50,832 nucleotides of DNA from Actinokineospora pegani (GCF_009745975.1 NZ_WHOL01000052.1:1-50832), one strand, 5' to 3'. Positions 20,929-29,782 are shown, numbered from the stretch's first letter. Notes: a model not told the origin generated them from the sequence alone. Numbers and translations are program-made.

Positions 20929-21450
20929 GTGCGCACCAAAGTCGCAGTGATCATCGGCAGCGTCCGCGAGGGCCGGTTCGGCCCCGTCATCGCGGGCTGG
21001 TTCGCCGAGCTGGCCAAGGCCAGGGACGACGTCGAGGTCGAGGTCGCCGACGTCGCCGAGGGCCGCACGGCGTTCGCGGCCGCGGTGGGCCGGGCGGACG
21101 CGTTCGTGGTCGTGACGCCGGAGTACAACCACGGGTACCCGGGAGCGCTCAAGGAGGCCGTGGACTCGGTCCACGCGGCGTGGACGGCCAAGCCGGTCGC
21201 GTTGGTCACCTACGGCGGCATCTCCGGCGGCCTGCGGGCGGCCGAACAGCTCCGGCAGGTCTTCGCCAGCCTGCACGCCGTGACCATCCGGGAGACGGTG
21301 AGCTTCCGCGACGCGCACTCGCGGTTCACCCCGCAGGGCGTGCCGGTCGACCCGGGCGCGGACGAGGCGGCGGAGAAGCTGCTCACCCACCTGCTGTGGT
21401 GGGCCACCGCGCTGCGCACCGCCCGCGACGCCGCGCCGTACCCGGGGTGA
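20929..21450 (+). CDS. NADPH-dependent FMN reductase family protein
   Basis: 173 residues from GTG 20929, with ACGGAGGG as ribosome site. Flavodoxin-like fold: the phosphate-binding loop IIGSVREGRFG (about 9-19) and the second FMN-binding loop TPEYNHGYPGALKEAVD (about 64-80) are the signature of the YieF/ArsH/azoreductase-type group. It probably reduces FMN, quinones or other acceptors with NAD(P)H. Its neighbour is a divergent DUF2087 regulator, which might control it. A 17-bp terminator follows six bases after the stop. Confidence 0.9.
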   Translation: MRTKVAVIIGSVREGRFGPVIAGWFAELAKARDDVEVEVADVAEGRTAFAAAVGRADAFVVVTPEYNHGYPGALKEAVDSVHAAWTAKPVALVTYGGISGGLRAAEQLRQVFASLHAVTIRETVSFRDAHSRFTPQGVPVDPGADEAAEKLLTHLLWWATALRTARDAAPYPG

Positions 21451-21455
21451 ACAAA

Positions 21456-21493
21456 CACGTGCGGCCCGGTCCTCATGGACCGGGCCGCACGTG
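21456..21493. terminator. Strong 17-bp hairpin between FMN reductase and tRNA copy 2
   Basis: The perfect stem 21456-21472 with 21477-21493 closes on a TCAT loop. It lies six bases after the reductase stop and seven bases beyond the 3' end of the tRNA on the other strand, so it probably works in both directions. Confidence 0.85.
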
Positions 21494-21499
21494 CAGTGG

Positions 21500-21573
21500 T
21501 AGCGGGGACAGGATTTGAACCTGCGACCTCTGGGTTATGAGCCCAGCGAGCTACCGAGCTGCTCCACCCCGCG
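21500..21573 (-). tRNA. Initiator tRNA-fMet (CAT), copy 2
   Basis: Identical 74-base sequence to copy 1, with the same C1 x U72 mismatch, three G-C anticodon-stem pairs and CAT anticodon. The upstream flank is also related (CCAACG before the tRNA and a TATGGT -10-like hexamer), which suggests tandem duplication of a unit with its promoter. CCA is not encoded. Confidence 0.95.
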
Positions 21574-21604
21574 TTGGTAAGAGCAACCATACACGGGTCG
21601 GAGC

Positions 21605-21622
21605 ACCCCCTTCACGGGGGGT
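21605..21622 (-). terminator. Short hairpin after the UPF0182 gene
   Basis: ACCCCC (21605-21610) pairs with GGGGGT (21617-21622) five bases after the stop of the minus-strand gene. A similar ACCCCC/GGGGGT hairpin lies upstream of the other tRNA copy (20284-20304), so it may belong to the duplicated tRNA unit instead. Confidence 0.45.
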
Positions 21623-21626
21623 CGGT

Positions 21627-24600
21627 TCACCCTCCAGGAGTGGGCGGTGTCGACGGCGGCGCCGGGGTCTCGGTGCTGCCGCCTGCCTGGGCCTTCGCCT
21701 CGTCGTACCGCTTGGCGGCGGCGTCCAGCTCGGCCAGGGCCGCGCCCTGCGCGGTGAAGTCGCCGTCGCGCTGGGCGGTGCGCAGCTTCTCCAGCGCCGA
21801 GTTCAGCGCCGTCACGGCCGCGTCCATCTCCGGCGAGGCCCCGGTGCCACCGCCCGTGCTGGGCGGCGGGGCGGCGCCGGAGGACGGTGGCGTGCTCGGC
21901 GGCGTGGTGCCGCCGCCCGCGTCGCCGGGCTTGGTCGCGGCCTCGCCGGTGCCCGCGCCGAAGACCTCGTCGAGGGCCTCCTGGACGGTGGGCGCGAAGC
22001 CGACCCTGGACCCGAACGACACCAGCACCCGGGCGAGCTGCGGGAACGCGTTGACGTCCTTGCGCTGGATGTAGATGGGCTCGATGTAGAGCAGTCCGCC
22101 CGCCACCGGCAGCGTCAGCAGGTTGCCGAACTGCGGTGAGACGCTGGGGTTGTTGAACAGCGTCCGGTTCTCCGCCACCTCGGGTGTGGTCTGGAAGCGG
22201 TTCTGGACCTGGTTCGGGCCCTCCACCTGGGACGCCTCGGTGGGCAATCGGAGGACTCTGATCTTGCCGTAGTCCGCCGGGTCGGAGGAGACCGAGACCC
22301 ACGAGGCGAGGAACTGCCGGTTGAGCAGGGTCAGCGCGCTGGTGATCTGGAAGGTCGCGCTGTCCTGCCCGGGGATCTGGGCGAGCACGTAGTACGGCGG
22401 CTGCTTGACCCCGCCGGTGTTGGTGCTCGCGGCCTGGCTGCCGCCCTCGACCGTCGGGTCGCTCGGGACGTTCCAGAAGGTCTTCTGGGAGAAGAACTCG
22501 TTGGAGTCCGAGACGTGGTAGCGCGACAGCAGCTCGCGCTGGACCTTGAACAGGTCCTCGGGGTAGCGGAAGTGCGCGCGCAGCGAGTCCGAGATCTCCG
22601 AGCTCGGCTTCACCGTGCCGGGGAACACGCCCTCCCACGCCTTGAGGACCGGGTCGTTGTCGTCGATCGAGAACAGGTCGACCGAGCCGTCGTAGGCATC
22701 GACGGTCGCCTTCACCGAGTTGCGGATGTAGCTGATCGTCTTGTCTTCCTGGCGGACGACGCCCGCCAGGGAGTCCGTGGTGGCCTCGCCCAGCGGGGTG
22801 CGCTGCGCGTAGGGGTAGTTCTCCAGCGTGGTGTAGCCGTCGATGATCCAGACGATCTTGCCGTCGACGACCGCCGGGTACGGGTCGCCGTCCACCGTCA
22901 GCCACGGCGCGACCTCGGCCACGCGGTCCCTCGGGTTGCGGTTGTACATGATCTTGGCGCCCTCGCCGATCTGCGAGGAGAACAAGATGTTGCGCTCGGC
23001 GTAGTTGGCCGCGAAGACGAGCTTGTTGAACAGGTTGTCGATGGGCACCCCGCCCTGGCCGTTGTAGGCGAAGGTCGTGTTCTGGGTGTCGTACTCCATC
23101 GGCGTGTCGCCGTTCTTGCCGCCGACGATCGCGTACTGGTCGGTGGCGAGCTCGCCGAAGTAGATGCGCGGCTGCTCGACGTTGAACGGGCCGGGGTTGC
23201 TCAGGTCGCCGACCTTGAACACCGGGTAGCCGCCCTGCTCGCCCGACTGGCCGCCCTGGTCGGCCGCGTCCTCCAGCGCCGAGTTGATCGTGTTCGCCGG
23301 CGCGGCGACGAAGCCGTTGCCGTGGGTGAACACCATGTGCCGGTTGATCCAGCCGCCCTGGGTCTCGGTGAGCCCGGCGGTGTTGATCTCACGCGCGGCG
23401 ACGATGTAGTCCTGGGTCTTGCCGTTGACCGTGTAGCGGTCGATGTCGAGCTTCTCGGGGAACCCGTAGAAGTTCTCCCGGCCCTCGCGCTGGGTGAAGG
23501 TCGGGGCGAGGATGTTCGGGTCGAGCAGGCGCAGGTTCGAGATGGTGTTCAGGCTCGCCGGGTCGCTGCGGATCTTCGCCGGGTCGACCGAGCTGACGCC
23601 GGAGTAGTCCTCGGTCTCGACCTTGTCGTCGGTGAGGCCGAACGCCTGCCGGGTGGCGTCGATGTTGCGCTGGATCGACACGGCCTCCTTGGCGTTCTCG
23701 TTCGGGCGGACCGAGAACTGCTGCAGGACCTGCGGCCACGCCGCGCCGACCAGCACCCCGGAGAGCACCAGCAGCGCCGTGGCGATGGCCGGGAGCTGCA
23801 GGTTGCGCAGGAAGGCGCCCGCGAAGAACGCCACGGCGCAGAAGGCCGCGATGAACATCAGGATGAGCTTGGCGGGCAGCACCGCGTTGAGGTCGGTGTA
23901 GGTCGCGCCGCTGAACAGCGAGTTGCTGTCGGAGAACATCAGCTCGTAGCGCTCGAAGAAGTAGTCGACCGCGTACACGAGCACGAACACGCCCGCGGTG
24001 ATCGATAGCTGCATGCGCGCCGAGGCGGCCAACTGGCCGCCCTTCCCGGCGAGCCGGATGCCGCCGAAGATGTAGTGGGTGATCAGCGCGCCGAAGAACG
24101 CGATGGCCACCGCCACGAACATCCAGTCGATCAGCCAGGTGATGAACGGCAGGGTGAAGGCGTAGAAGCCGATGTCGATGCCGAACTGCGGGTCGGTCAC
24201 GCCGAATTCCGTGCCGTTGAGCAGCAGTTGGAACCGCTGCCAGTCACCCTGGGCCGCCGAACCGGCGATCAGGCCGACGGCGACGGGGATGCCGATGCCG
24301 AACAACCGCACCCGCTGCACGATGTTCGACCGGTACCGGGCCAGCGGGTCGTCCGCGCCCACGATGGGCACGAACACCGGCCGCGAGCGGTAGGCGATCC
24401 ACAGGCTGATCGCGAGCAGGCCGCCCACGACGGCGCCAACGGTGAAGAACAGGCCGATCCGGGTCCACAGGACGGTGGTGAACACCGACCGGAACCCGAC
24501 CTCCCCGAACCACAACCAGTTCACGTAGGTGCTGAGCAGCCGCGATCCCACCAGCAAGAGCAGGACGACGGCGGCTCCGATGATGAGCAGGGCACGGCTG

Positions 24601-24644
24601 CGACGGGACAGCTTCGGCAGGCCGATCGGGGGCCGAGTGGCCAC
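21627..24644 (-). CDS. UPF0182 family large membrane protein
   Basis: 1005 residues, the family's usual size (Rv3193c type). Seven TM helices lie in the first third: about 22-44, 58-90, 108-130, 160-185, 205-225, 250-280 and 285-305. A large extracytoplasmic domain then runs to about 890, followed by a low-complexity Pro/Ser/Gly tail and a short helical segment. Family signature pieces visible are NWLWFGEVGFRSVF, RYRSNIVQRVRLF and TPMEYDTQN. GTG 24644 is preferred because GGAG sits 7 bases before it and translation starts VATRPPIGLPKLSRRSR; a longer frame reaches 24677. Function unknown; it may bind surface partners. It heads the block syntenic with mycobacterial Rv3193c-Rv3198c. Confidence 0.93.
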   Translation of the reverse strand: MATRPPIGLPKLSRRSRALLIIGAAVVLLLLVGSRLLSTYVNWLWFGEVGFRSVFTTVLWTRIGLFFTVGAVVGGLLAISLWIAYRSRPVFVPIVGADDPLARYRSNIVQRVRLFGIGIPVAVGLIAGSAAQGDWQRFQLLLNGTEFGVTDPQFGIDIGFYAFTLPFITWLIDWMFVAVAIAFFGALITHYIFGGIRLAGKGGQLAASARMQLSITAGVFVLVYAVDYFFERYELMFSDSNSLFSGATYTDLNAVLPAKLILMFIAAFCAVAFFAGAFLRNLQLPAIATALLVLSGVLVGAAWPQVLQQFSVRPNENAKEAVSIQRNIDATRQAFGLTDDKVETEDYSGVSSVDPAKIRSDPASLNTISNLRLLDPNILAPTFTQREGRENFYGFPEKLDIDRYTVNGKTQDYIVAAREINTAGLTETQGGWINRHMVFTHGNGFVAAPANTINSALEDAADQGGQSGEQGGYPVFKVGDLSNPGPFNVEQPRIYFGELATDQYAIVGGKNGDTPMEYDTQNTTFAYNGQGGVPIDNLFNKLVFAANYAERNILFSSQIGEGAKIMYNRNPRDRVAEVAPWLTVDGDPYPAVVDGKIVWIIDGYTTLENYPYAQRTPLGEATTDSLAGVVRQEDKTISYIRNSVKATVDAYDGSVDLFSIDDNDPVLKAWEGVFPGTVKPSSEISDSLRAHFRYPEDLFKVQRELLSRYHVSDSNEFFSQKTFWNVPSDPTVEGGSQAASTNTGGVKQPPYYVLAQIPGQDSATFQITSALTLLNRQFLASWVSVSSDPADYGKIRVLRLPTEASQVEGPNQVQNRFQTTPEVAENRTLFNNPSVSPQFGNLLTLPVAGGLLYIEPIYIQRKDVNAFPQLARVLVSFGSRVGFAPTVQEALDEVFGAGTGEAATKPGDAGGGTTPPSTPPSSGAAPPPSTGGGTGASPEMDAAVTALNSALEKLRTAQRDGDFTAQGAALAELDAAAKRYDEAKAQAGGSTETPAPPSTPPTPGG

Positions 24645-24819
24645 GGGCACGCTCCAGAGTCGCTTACACAAGATCAACAGGGCTGGCCAGCAGCCGGCCC
24701 CGGTTGTTCAACTCTATTAGGGGTGGTTCAGGTTCCCGCGAGGGTGCCCGATATGCACGGATGTCCGCCCGCCCGGGGCTGCGAACTCGCCGGATCGGGT
24801 GATGGGCGAGGATGGCCCG

Positions 24820-25356
24820 GTGACCGAGCCCACCACCCCGGCGCCCGACGCCGCCCGCCTCGCCGCAGCCGCCCGCGAGGTCGAGGAATACGTGGCCGCG
24901 GGCGGCTGGGACCAGGCCCCGCAGCTTTTCGCGCTGGTCCCCACCGACCACCTCCTGCGCGAGCAGCCCGAGCTGGCCGACCGCCTGGACCCGACCGCCG
25001 CCCCGCTGACCCCCGTCGCCCAGGACCCCCTGGAGGGCGACCTCGGCGAGGCCTTGGCCGCCATCATGTGGCCCGAGGCCGTCGCGGGCTGCGCCCTCGC
25101 CCAGGAGATCGTCATGCTCCCCCCGGACGCCGAGGCGGAACTCCCCGACTCCGACGCCGACGCGATGGGCCGAGTGGCCGCCGCCCACCCCCAGGCCCGC
25201 GAGGCCCGCCTCATCGCCGCGGTCTCCCGAGACGGAGCCACCGCGTGCGTCCTGCGCCTGCGCACGACCAGCCCGGACCAGTTGGACGAGGTGGTGGAAC
25301 ACCCCGGCCTGGCCAAGAACCTGACCACAGCCCTGCTGGAGACCCTGCGCCCGTAG
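24820..25356 (+). CDS. PPA1309-family conserved hypothetical protein
   Basis: 178 residues from GTG 24820, chosen because GAGGA lies 7 bases upstream; GTG 24799 and ATG 24802 are in-frame alternatives. It is an acidic, cytoplasmic-looking protein with recognisable stretches EVEEYVAAGGWDQAPQLFAL, IMWPEAVAGCALAQEIVMLP and DGATACVLRLR. It is regularly found beside UPF0182 and PDZ/S16 genes in actinobacteria. No domain of known function can be seen. It is divergent from UPF0182 across a 175-bp gap. Confidence 0.85.
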   Translation: MTEPTTPAPDAARLAAAAREVEEYVAAGGWDQAPQLFALVPTDHLLREQPELADRLDPTAAPLTPVAQDPLEGDLGEALAAIMWPEAVAGCALAQEIVMLPPDAEAELPDSDADAMGRVAAAHPQAREARLIAAVSRDGATACVLRLRTTSPDQLDEVVEHPGLAKNLTTALLETLRP

Positions 25357-25380
25357 CTTTGCCGGGCAGGACCTCGCGCC

Positions 25381-26094
25381 TCACCCCAGCGGGGTGGACC
25401 ACTTGAGGACTGTCGCGCCAGGGCAGACCTTCACCGCGACCTCCACGATCCTCCCGTCCACGAGCCACACGGTCCGGGTCACCTGCGTGACCACAGTCGG
25501 CGCTGACCCGGTCAAGCCGAGCTTGGCCCGCTCATCGTCGGTGGCCAACCGCGAGGTGACCTCCTCGAGCACACGGTCTTGCGCAGAGCCAAGACGCTGT
25601 GCGGCCAGCTCACGTGAGCCGCCCGTCGAGGTTGGCTCCGTCAGCTCCGGGGTGGCCTCGATCACCTCGGAGAGGTAGTACGAACTGGTCAAGTGCGCTG
25701 GCGCCCCGTCACGACTGACGACTCGCCGACGGACGAAGACCGGGTTCCCCGGCTCGACTTCGAGCCGAGCCGCCACGGCCTCGTCGGCACTGACAGTGCC
25801 AATCTCAACGATCTCGGACGACTCGTCAGCGGACAACGCACGCCCGGTCGCCGCCCAACCACGCACTCGGGAGCCGACCGCGCCTGCGCTGTCAGCAACC
25901 ACGGTCCCTCCCCCGGTGGTAGCCCGCGTCAACCCCTCGGCCTTGAGCGCCGCGTATGCGCGGCTTGCTGTTTGCTGGGCCACGCCGAACTCGGCCATGA
26001 CCTCCCGCAGGGTCGGCAACCGCTGACCAGGGAGCAGGGTTCCGGACTCGATCTGGCCACGGAAGTGAGCCGCTATGTCTGTGTATCCCGCCAT
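25381..26094 (-). CDS. GntR-family regulator with UTRA domain
   Basis: 237 residues from ATG 26094, with GGGGAG upstream. The N-terminal GntR winged helix (about 1-70) has IAAHFRGQIESGTLLPGQRLPTLREVMAEF and AQQTASRAYAALKAEGL. The UTRA effector domain (about 85-235) has VFVRRRVVSRDGAPAHLTSSYY and a C-terminal VAVKVCPGATVLKW. G/C at third positions is lower than in neighbouring genes, so the pair with the next plus-strand gene looks recently acquired. The 180-bp divergent region contains a perfect 12-bp inverted repeat, a strong operator candidate. The effector ligand is unknown. Confidence 0.9.
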   Translation of the reverse strand: MAGYTDIAAHFRGQIESGTLLPGQRLPTLREVMAEFGVAQQTASRAYAALKAEGLTRATTGGGTVVADSAGAVGSRVRGWAATGRALSADESSEIVEIGTVSADEAVAARLEVEPGNPVFVRRRVVSRDGAPAHLTSSYYLSEVIEATPELTEPTSTGGSRELAAQRLGSAQDRVLEEVTSRLATDDERAKLGLTGSAPTVVTQVTRTVWLVDGRIVEVAVKVCPGATVLKWSTPLG

Positions 26095-26198
26095 GTCTTC
26101 TCCCCACACCGCCTGACTTGTCGCCGTCCTGCACCAGGGTAGATCAAGCCACCCTTACATCACCAGACTTAGTAGTGCAAACTGACCTGCAAACGCCC

Positions 26199-26232
26199 CT
26201 AGGTAGCTCATATGACACTTTGAGCTACCTAG
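26199..26232. promoter_or_regulatory. Perfect 12-bp inverted repeat, probable GntR operator
   Basis: CTAGGTAGCTCA (26199-26210), a 10-base AT-rich spacer and TGAGCTACCTAG (26221-26232) form a perfect dyad. Centre-to-centre distance is 22 bases, two helical turns. It sits in the AT-rich divergent region, 42 bp before the plus-strand start and about 105 bp from the GntR start, so it could repress the unknown gene and perhaps the regulator. Confidence 0.65.
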
Positions 26233-26274
26233 AGATAGAGCAAATTCGTACTGACGTCGGGAAGGATGATTGTG

Positions 26275-27114
26275 ATGGAGTTCGGCTTGGAGCGTCTTCG
26301 CGAGTGCGTGGCTGGCCTTGAGCAGCACTTGGACTACCACGGGGCGGACCTGGATGAGGCGCGGCCGGTCCTAGTGGACATGACCATGCGCGCACACCAG
26401 GCGTCGAACGTCGTGGTGCAGGTGCGGGGCGAGAGTTTCGGTGACACCTGCTCGCAGTTGCTGGCCTGGTGGAACTCCGTCGACCCGGGGGAGCTCATCG
26501 GCTTGACGGTGACCCGCTCCGGCAACAGCAGGTCCTTCGTCTTGCAGAGCGCGGGTCCGTTCGTCGGCGGCTTGGACGCGCAAGCGTGGGTGCGGATCGA
26601 CGACATGCCCGCGCTGTTCCCTAGCCTTCAGCCCTACCAGGGCATCGAGGTCGGCGTGCGGGTGCTGCGCGGGCTCACCAGCCTGATCGATGACACCGTG
26701 GTGGAACCGGCATCCGTCGCGCACGACGCCGTGGAGCGAGTGATCGTGTTCACCGAGCACCTGCACCAGCATCCGCAACCCCTCGCCTCACCACGACGGG
26801 TCGTCGTCCGGGGCGAGCAGGACCACCCGATCACCGTCGACCTCGGCAAGATGAGCCTCAGCGACGGCTGCACCGTGCTGCTGAGCTGGCACGAACTGTT
26901 GACCGAGTCGAGGTTCACCGTCACCCGGACCCCGCACCTGGGGGGCCTGACCGTGGTGCTTGAAGGCGTGGCCCTGCACGCAGGCCCCTGCGAGGTGACG
27001 ACCGGTGTGCCCGAGTCGCCCAAGGTCTTCGGCTCTGTGCCCGCTCACACGGGCAAGCCGGTCGGGGTCGAACTGGTCCGGGCGCTCTCGAACCAGGTCG
27101 TCGCGGCCACCTAG
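26275..27114 (+). CDS. Unknown protein with internal duplication, GntR partner
   Basis: 279 residues from ATG 26275, with AAGGA 8 bases upstream; in-frame ATG 26266 and GTG 26272 are alternatives. No known domain is recognised. Residues about 46-136 and 185-274 align with each other: TCSQLLAWW / GCTVLLSWH, GLTVTRSG / RFTVTRTP, and IEVGVRVLRGLTS / VGVELVRALSNQ. The protein is therefore two copies of a roughly 90-residue alpha/beta unit joined by a helix. There is no signal peptide or TM segment. It faces the GntR gene across a perfect palindrome and is presumably regulated by it. G/C at third positions is lower than in flanking housekeeping genes. Confidence 0.75.
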   Translation: MEFGLERLRECVAGLEQHLDYHGADLDEARPVLVDMTMRAHQASNVVVQVRGESFGDTCSQLLAWWNSVDPGELIGLTVTRSGNSRSFVLQSAGPFVGGLDAQAWVRIDDMPALFPSLQPYQGIEVGVRVLRGLTSLIDDTVVEPASVAHDAVERVIVFTEHLHQHPQPLASPRRVVVRGEQDHPITVDLGKMSLSDGCTVLLSWHELLTESRFTVTRTPHLGGLTVVLEGVALHAGPCEVTTGVPESPKVFGSVPAHTGKPVGVELVRALSNQVVAAT

Positions 27115-27125
27115 AAGGCGTCCCC

Positions 27126-28226
27126 TCAGCAGCCCTCGGTGGGCCGCCCGGCCTTGAGGTTCTCCAGCTGCGTGACAGCGTCCGTCAGGGTCCCGACCTT
27201 CAACAACTGCAAACCATCAGGCGTGGCCGCCCGGGCCTCATCGCAGTTGCCCTCCGGGACCAGGAACGTGGTCACCCCAGCCTCCCGAGCCCCCACGAGC
27301 TTGAACTGGATACCGCCGATCCGCCCCACGGTGCCCTCCGGGTCGATCTCCCCGGTCCCGGCGATGGTGTGCCCACCGGCCAGGTCGCCGGGGGTGAGGC
27401 GGTCCACGATGGCCAGGGAGAACATCAACCCAGCCGACGGCCCGCCCACGTTCTCCAGCGAGATCGAGGTCGTGAACGGGACATCGGGCTGGTCAGCGGG
27501 GCCGAGGCCGAGGAAGCCCTCCGACCGCTCCTGCGCGCCGAAGTCCGACGCCTTGCCCAGCGTGATCGAGGTCGTCGTGTCCACGCCCTCGCGCTTGAAG
27601 CTGATCGAGACCGAGTCGCCGGGCTTGGTGCCCGCCAGCGCGCCGCGCACCTGCGCGGCGGTGGAGATGGGGGTGCCGTTGACGGTCAGCAACTGGTCGC
27701 CGGGCTCGAGCACCTTGTCGGCGGGGGCGCCCGCGGTGATCTGCGCGGCGATGACCTGGGTCGGGTAGCGCAGGTAGCGCAGAGCGGCGGTCTCGGCGTT
27801 GCTCTGCGAGTCCTGGAAGAGCTTGGTGTTCTGCTTGGTGATGTCCTCCTCGGTCTCGCCGGGGCGGAAGTACTCCTCGCGGGGGGCGAGCGCGTAGCGG
27901 CCGCTCACCCACAGCCCCATGGCGCCGAAGAGGGTGACCTCGTCGTTCACCGACACCGTCGTCATCCGCAACTGGCCGGTGGTCGGGTAGGTCTGCTCGC
28001 CGTCCACCGCGACGATCTGCACGTCCTCGATCGAGCCCAGCGTGTCGTAGGTGGGCCCGGGGCCCAGCGAGACGTAGGGGATCGGCACGAACAGCCCGGC
28101 GATGAGGAACACCAGCGTGAGCAGGGTGCCGATGACCACGGTCCAGCCGCGCCGGGTCAGCCCGCGGGCCGGTCGCGGCTGCTCGGGCGCGGGCTGCGTG
28201 GCGGGGGCGTCCGGTGTAGTGCTCAC
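27126..28226 (-). CDS. PDZ and Lon-type S16 membrane protease (YlbL-like)
   Basis: 366 residues from GTG 28226. A Pro-rich cytoplasmic N-terminus is followed by one TM helix (about 27-49), then the extracytoplasmic part: a conserved GPGPTYDTLG region, a PDZ domain (about 150-225, with KVLEPGDQLLTVNG) and a Lon-like S16 catalytic domain. Catalytic Ser264 is in VGGPSAGLMFS and Lys309 in GGIQFK, the Ser/Lys dyad arrangement of Lon proteases. It corresponds to Rv3194c by context. It is divergent from the zinc metalloprotease gene by 79 bp and converges on the GntR-associated gene. Confidence 0.92.
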   Translation of the reverse strand: MSTTPDAPATQPAPEQPRPARGLTRRGWTVVIGTLLTLVFLIAGLFVPIPYVSLGPGPTYDTLGSIEDVQIVAVDGEQTYPTTGQLRMTTVSVNDEVTLFGAMGLWVSGRYALAPREEYFRPGETEEDITKQNTKLFQDSQSNAETAALRYLRYPTQVIAAQITAGAPADKVLEPGDQLLTVNGTPISTAAQVRGALAGTKPGDSVSISFKREGVDTTTSITLGKASDFGAQERSEGFLGLGPADQPDVPFTTSISLENVGGPSAGLMFSLAIVDRLTPGDLAGGHTIAGTGEIDPEGTVGRIGGIQFKLVGAREAGVTTFLVPEGNCDEARAATPDGLQLLKVGTLTDAVTQLENLKAGRPTEGC

Positions 28227-28305
28227 GGCGCCACAGCCTACGTGCGTTCACGCAGAGCGGATCACCGGACAGCGCGGGGCCGCCCGCGCCGCGTACCGTG
28301 GACCC

Positions 28306-29700
28306 ATGAGCGAGTTCAAGTTCGGCTTCGGCGCGCCGGACCCCGATGACCGGGACGAGGACGGCAACCCCAAGCCCTCCGGCGGCGGCCAGGAGAACCC
28401 CTTCGACGGTTTCGGCCAGCTCGGCCAGATGCTCAGCCAGCTCGGGCAGATGCTCTCGCAGGCGGGCTCCGGCGGCGGCGGCGGTCCGGTCAACTACGAC
28501 CTGGCCAAGCAGATCGCCGTGCAGCGCCTGTCCGGCCAGGTGGGCTTCGTCGCCCCGGCCGAGTCGGCCAAGGCGGTCACCGACGCGGTGCACCTGGCCG
28601 AGATGTGGCTGGACCCGGCCACGACCCTGCCCGCGGGCGCCACCAGCACCCAGGCGTGGACCGCGCGGGACTGGGTCGAGCACACGCTGCCGACCTGGCA
28701 GCGGCTGTGCGACCCGGTGGCCCGCCGGATGTCCGGCGCGTGGGTCGACGCCCTGCCCGCCGAGGCCAAGGCGCAGGCCGGTCCGCTGCTGGCCATGGTC
28801 GGCCAGATGGGCGGCATGGCCTTCGGCTCGCAGCTCGGCGGCGCGCTGGCGCAGCTCGCCGCGGAGGTGCTGACCTCGACCGACATCGGCCTGCCGCTGG
28901 GCCCGGCCAACACCGCGGCCCTGCTCCCGGCCAACATCGAGGAGTTCACCAAGGGGCTGGAGCTGCCCGCCAGCGAGGTGATGGTGTTCCTCGCCGCGCG
29001 CGAGGCCGCCCACCACCGCCTGTTCGCCGGGGTGCCGTGGCTGCGGCAGCGGCTGCTGGCCTCGGTGGAGGAGTTCGCCAGCGGCATCAAGGTCGACACC
29101 GCCGCGCTGGAGCAGCTCGCCACCCAGGTCGACCCGTCGAACCCGGAGACCATCGAGCAGGCCATGCGCTCGGGGGTGCTGGAGCCGGAGACCACCCCGG
29201 AGCAGAAGCAGGCCCTGGCCCGGTTGGAGACCCTGCTGGCCCTGGTCGAGGGCTGGGTCGACGTGGTCGTGGGCGACGCGGTGACCGACCGGCTGCCCGG
29301 CGCCAACGCGCTGCGCGAGACGCTGCGCCGCCGCCGCGCCTCCGGCGGGCCCGCCGAGCAGACCTTCGCCACCCTCGTGGGCCTGGAGCTGCGCCCGCGC
29401 AAGCTGCGCGCCGCGGCGTCGCTGTGGCGGCTGGTCACCGACCAGAACGGCCTCGACGCCCGGGACGCCCTGTGGGCCCACCCCGACCTGATGCCCACCG
29501 CCGAGGACCTCGACGACCCGATGGCGTTCGCCGACCGCGTCGGCTCCGGGACGGCCATCGAGGACGACCCGATCGCCCAGCTCAAGCGCACCGAGCAGTC
29601 GGCGGCGGCCAAGGAGGCCGAGCGCGAGGCCAAGGCCAACGCCCCCGACGGCGAGGACGGCGCCGAGGACGAGGGTCCCGAGGACGGCGGCAGGGCCTGA
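28306..29700 (+). CDS. Zinc-dependent metalloprotease (DUF2342 type)
   Basis: 464 residues. A Gly/Gln-rich N-terminus (NPFDGFGQLGQMLSQ) leads into a long alpha-helical protein. The putative zinc site is REAAHHRLF, the family's EAAHxRLF form of HExxH, around residues 228-236, with a downstream conserved WVDVVVGDAV Glu/Asp-bearing helix. The C-terminal tail is acidic and low-complexity. By synteny it matches Rv3195. No signal peptide is seen, so it is presumably cytoplasmic. Substrate unknown. Confidence 0.88.
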   Translation: MSEFKFGFGAPDPDDRDEDGNPKPSGGGQENPFDGFGQLGQMLSQLGQMLSQAGSGGGGGPVNYDLAKQIAVQRLSGQVGFVAPAESAKAVTDAVHLAEMWLDPATTLPAGATSTQAWTARDWVEHTLPTWQRLCDPVARRMSGAWVDALPAEAKAQAGPLLAMVGQMGGMAFGSQLGGALAQLAAEVLTSTDIGLPLGPANTAALLPANIEEFTKGLELPASEVMVFLAAREAAHHRLFAGVPWLRQRLLASVEEFASGIKVDTAALEQLATQVDPSNPETIEQAMRSGVLEPETTPEQKQALARLETLLALVEGWVDVVVGDAVTDRLPGANALRETLRRRRASGGPAEQTFATLVGLELRPRKLRAAASLWRLVTDQNGLDARDALWAHPDLMPTAEDLDDPMAFADRVGSGTAIEDDPIAQLKRTEQSAAAKEAEREAKANAPDGEDGAEDEGPEDGGRA

Positions 29701-29733
29701 CCCGGCCCGGCTCGACCGGGCACCACTCGCTCA

Positions 29734-29782
29734 GCGGACGCCGCGCCCACCTGGTTGAACGAGCCAGGGGCGCGGCGTCCGC
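29734..29782. terminator. Long hairpin between converging genes
   Basis: GCGGACGCCGCGCC (from 29734) pairs with its complement ending at 29782, and an inner CCTGG/CCAGG extends the stem past a bulged A. It serves the converging metalloprotease and M48-type genes. Confidence 0.8.

Noticed and set aside
20179-21573. tRNA genes as attachment sites of an integrated element
   Set aside because: No integrase gene and no partial tRNA repeats other than the two complete genes.
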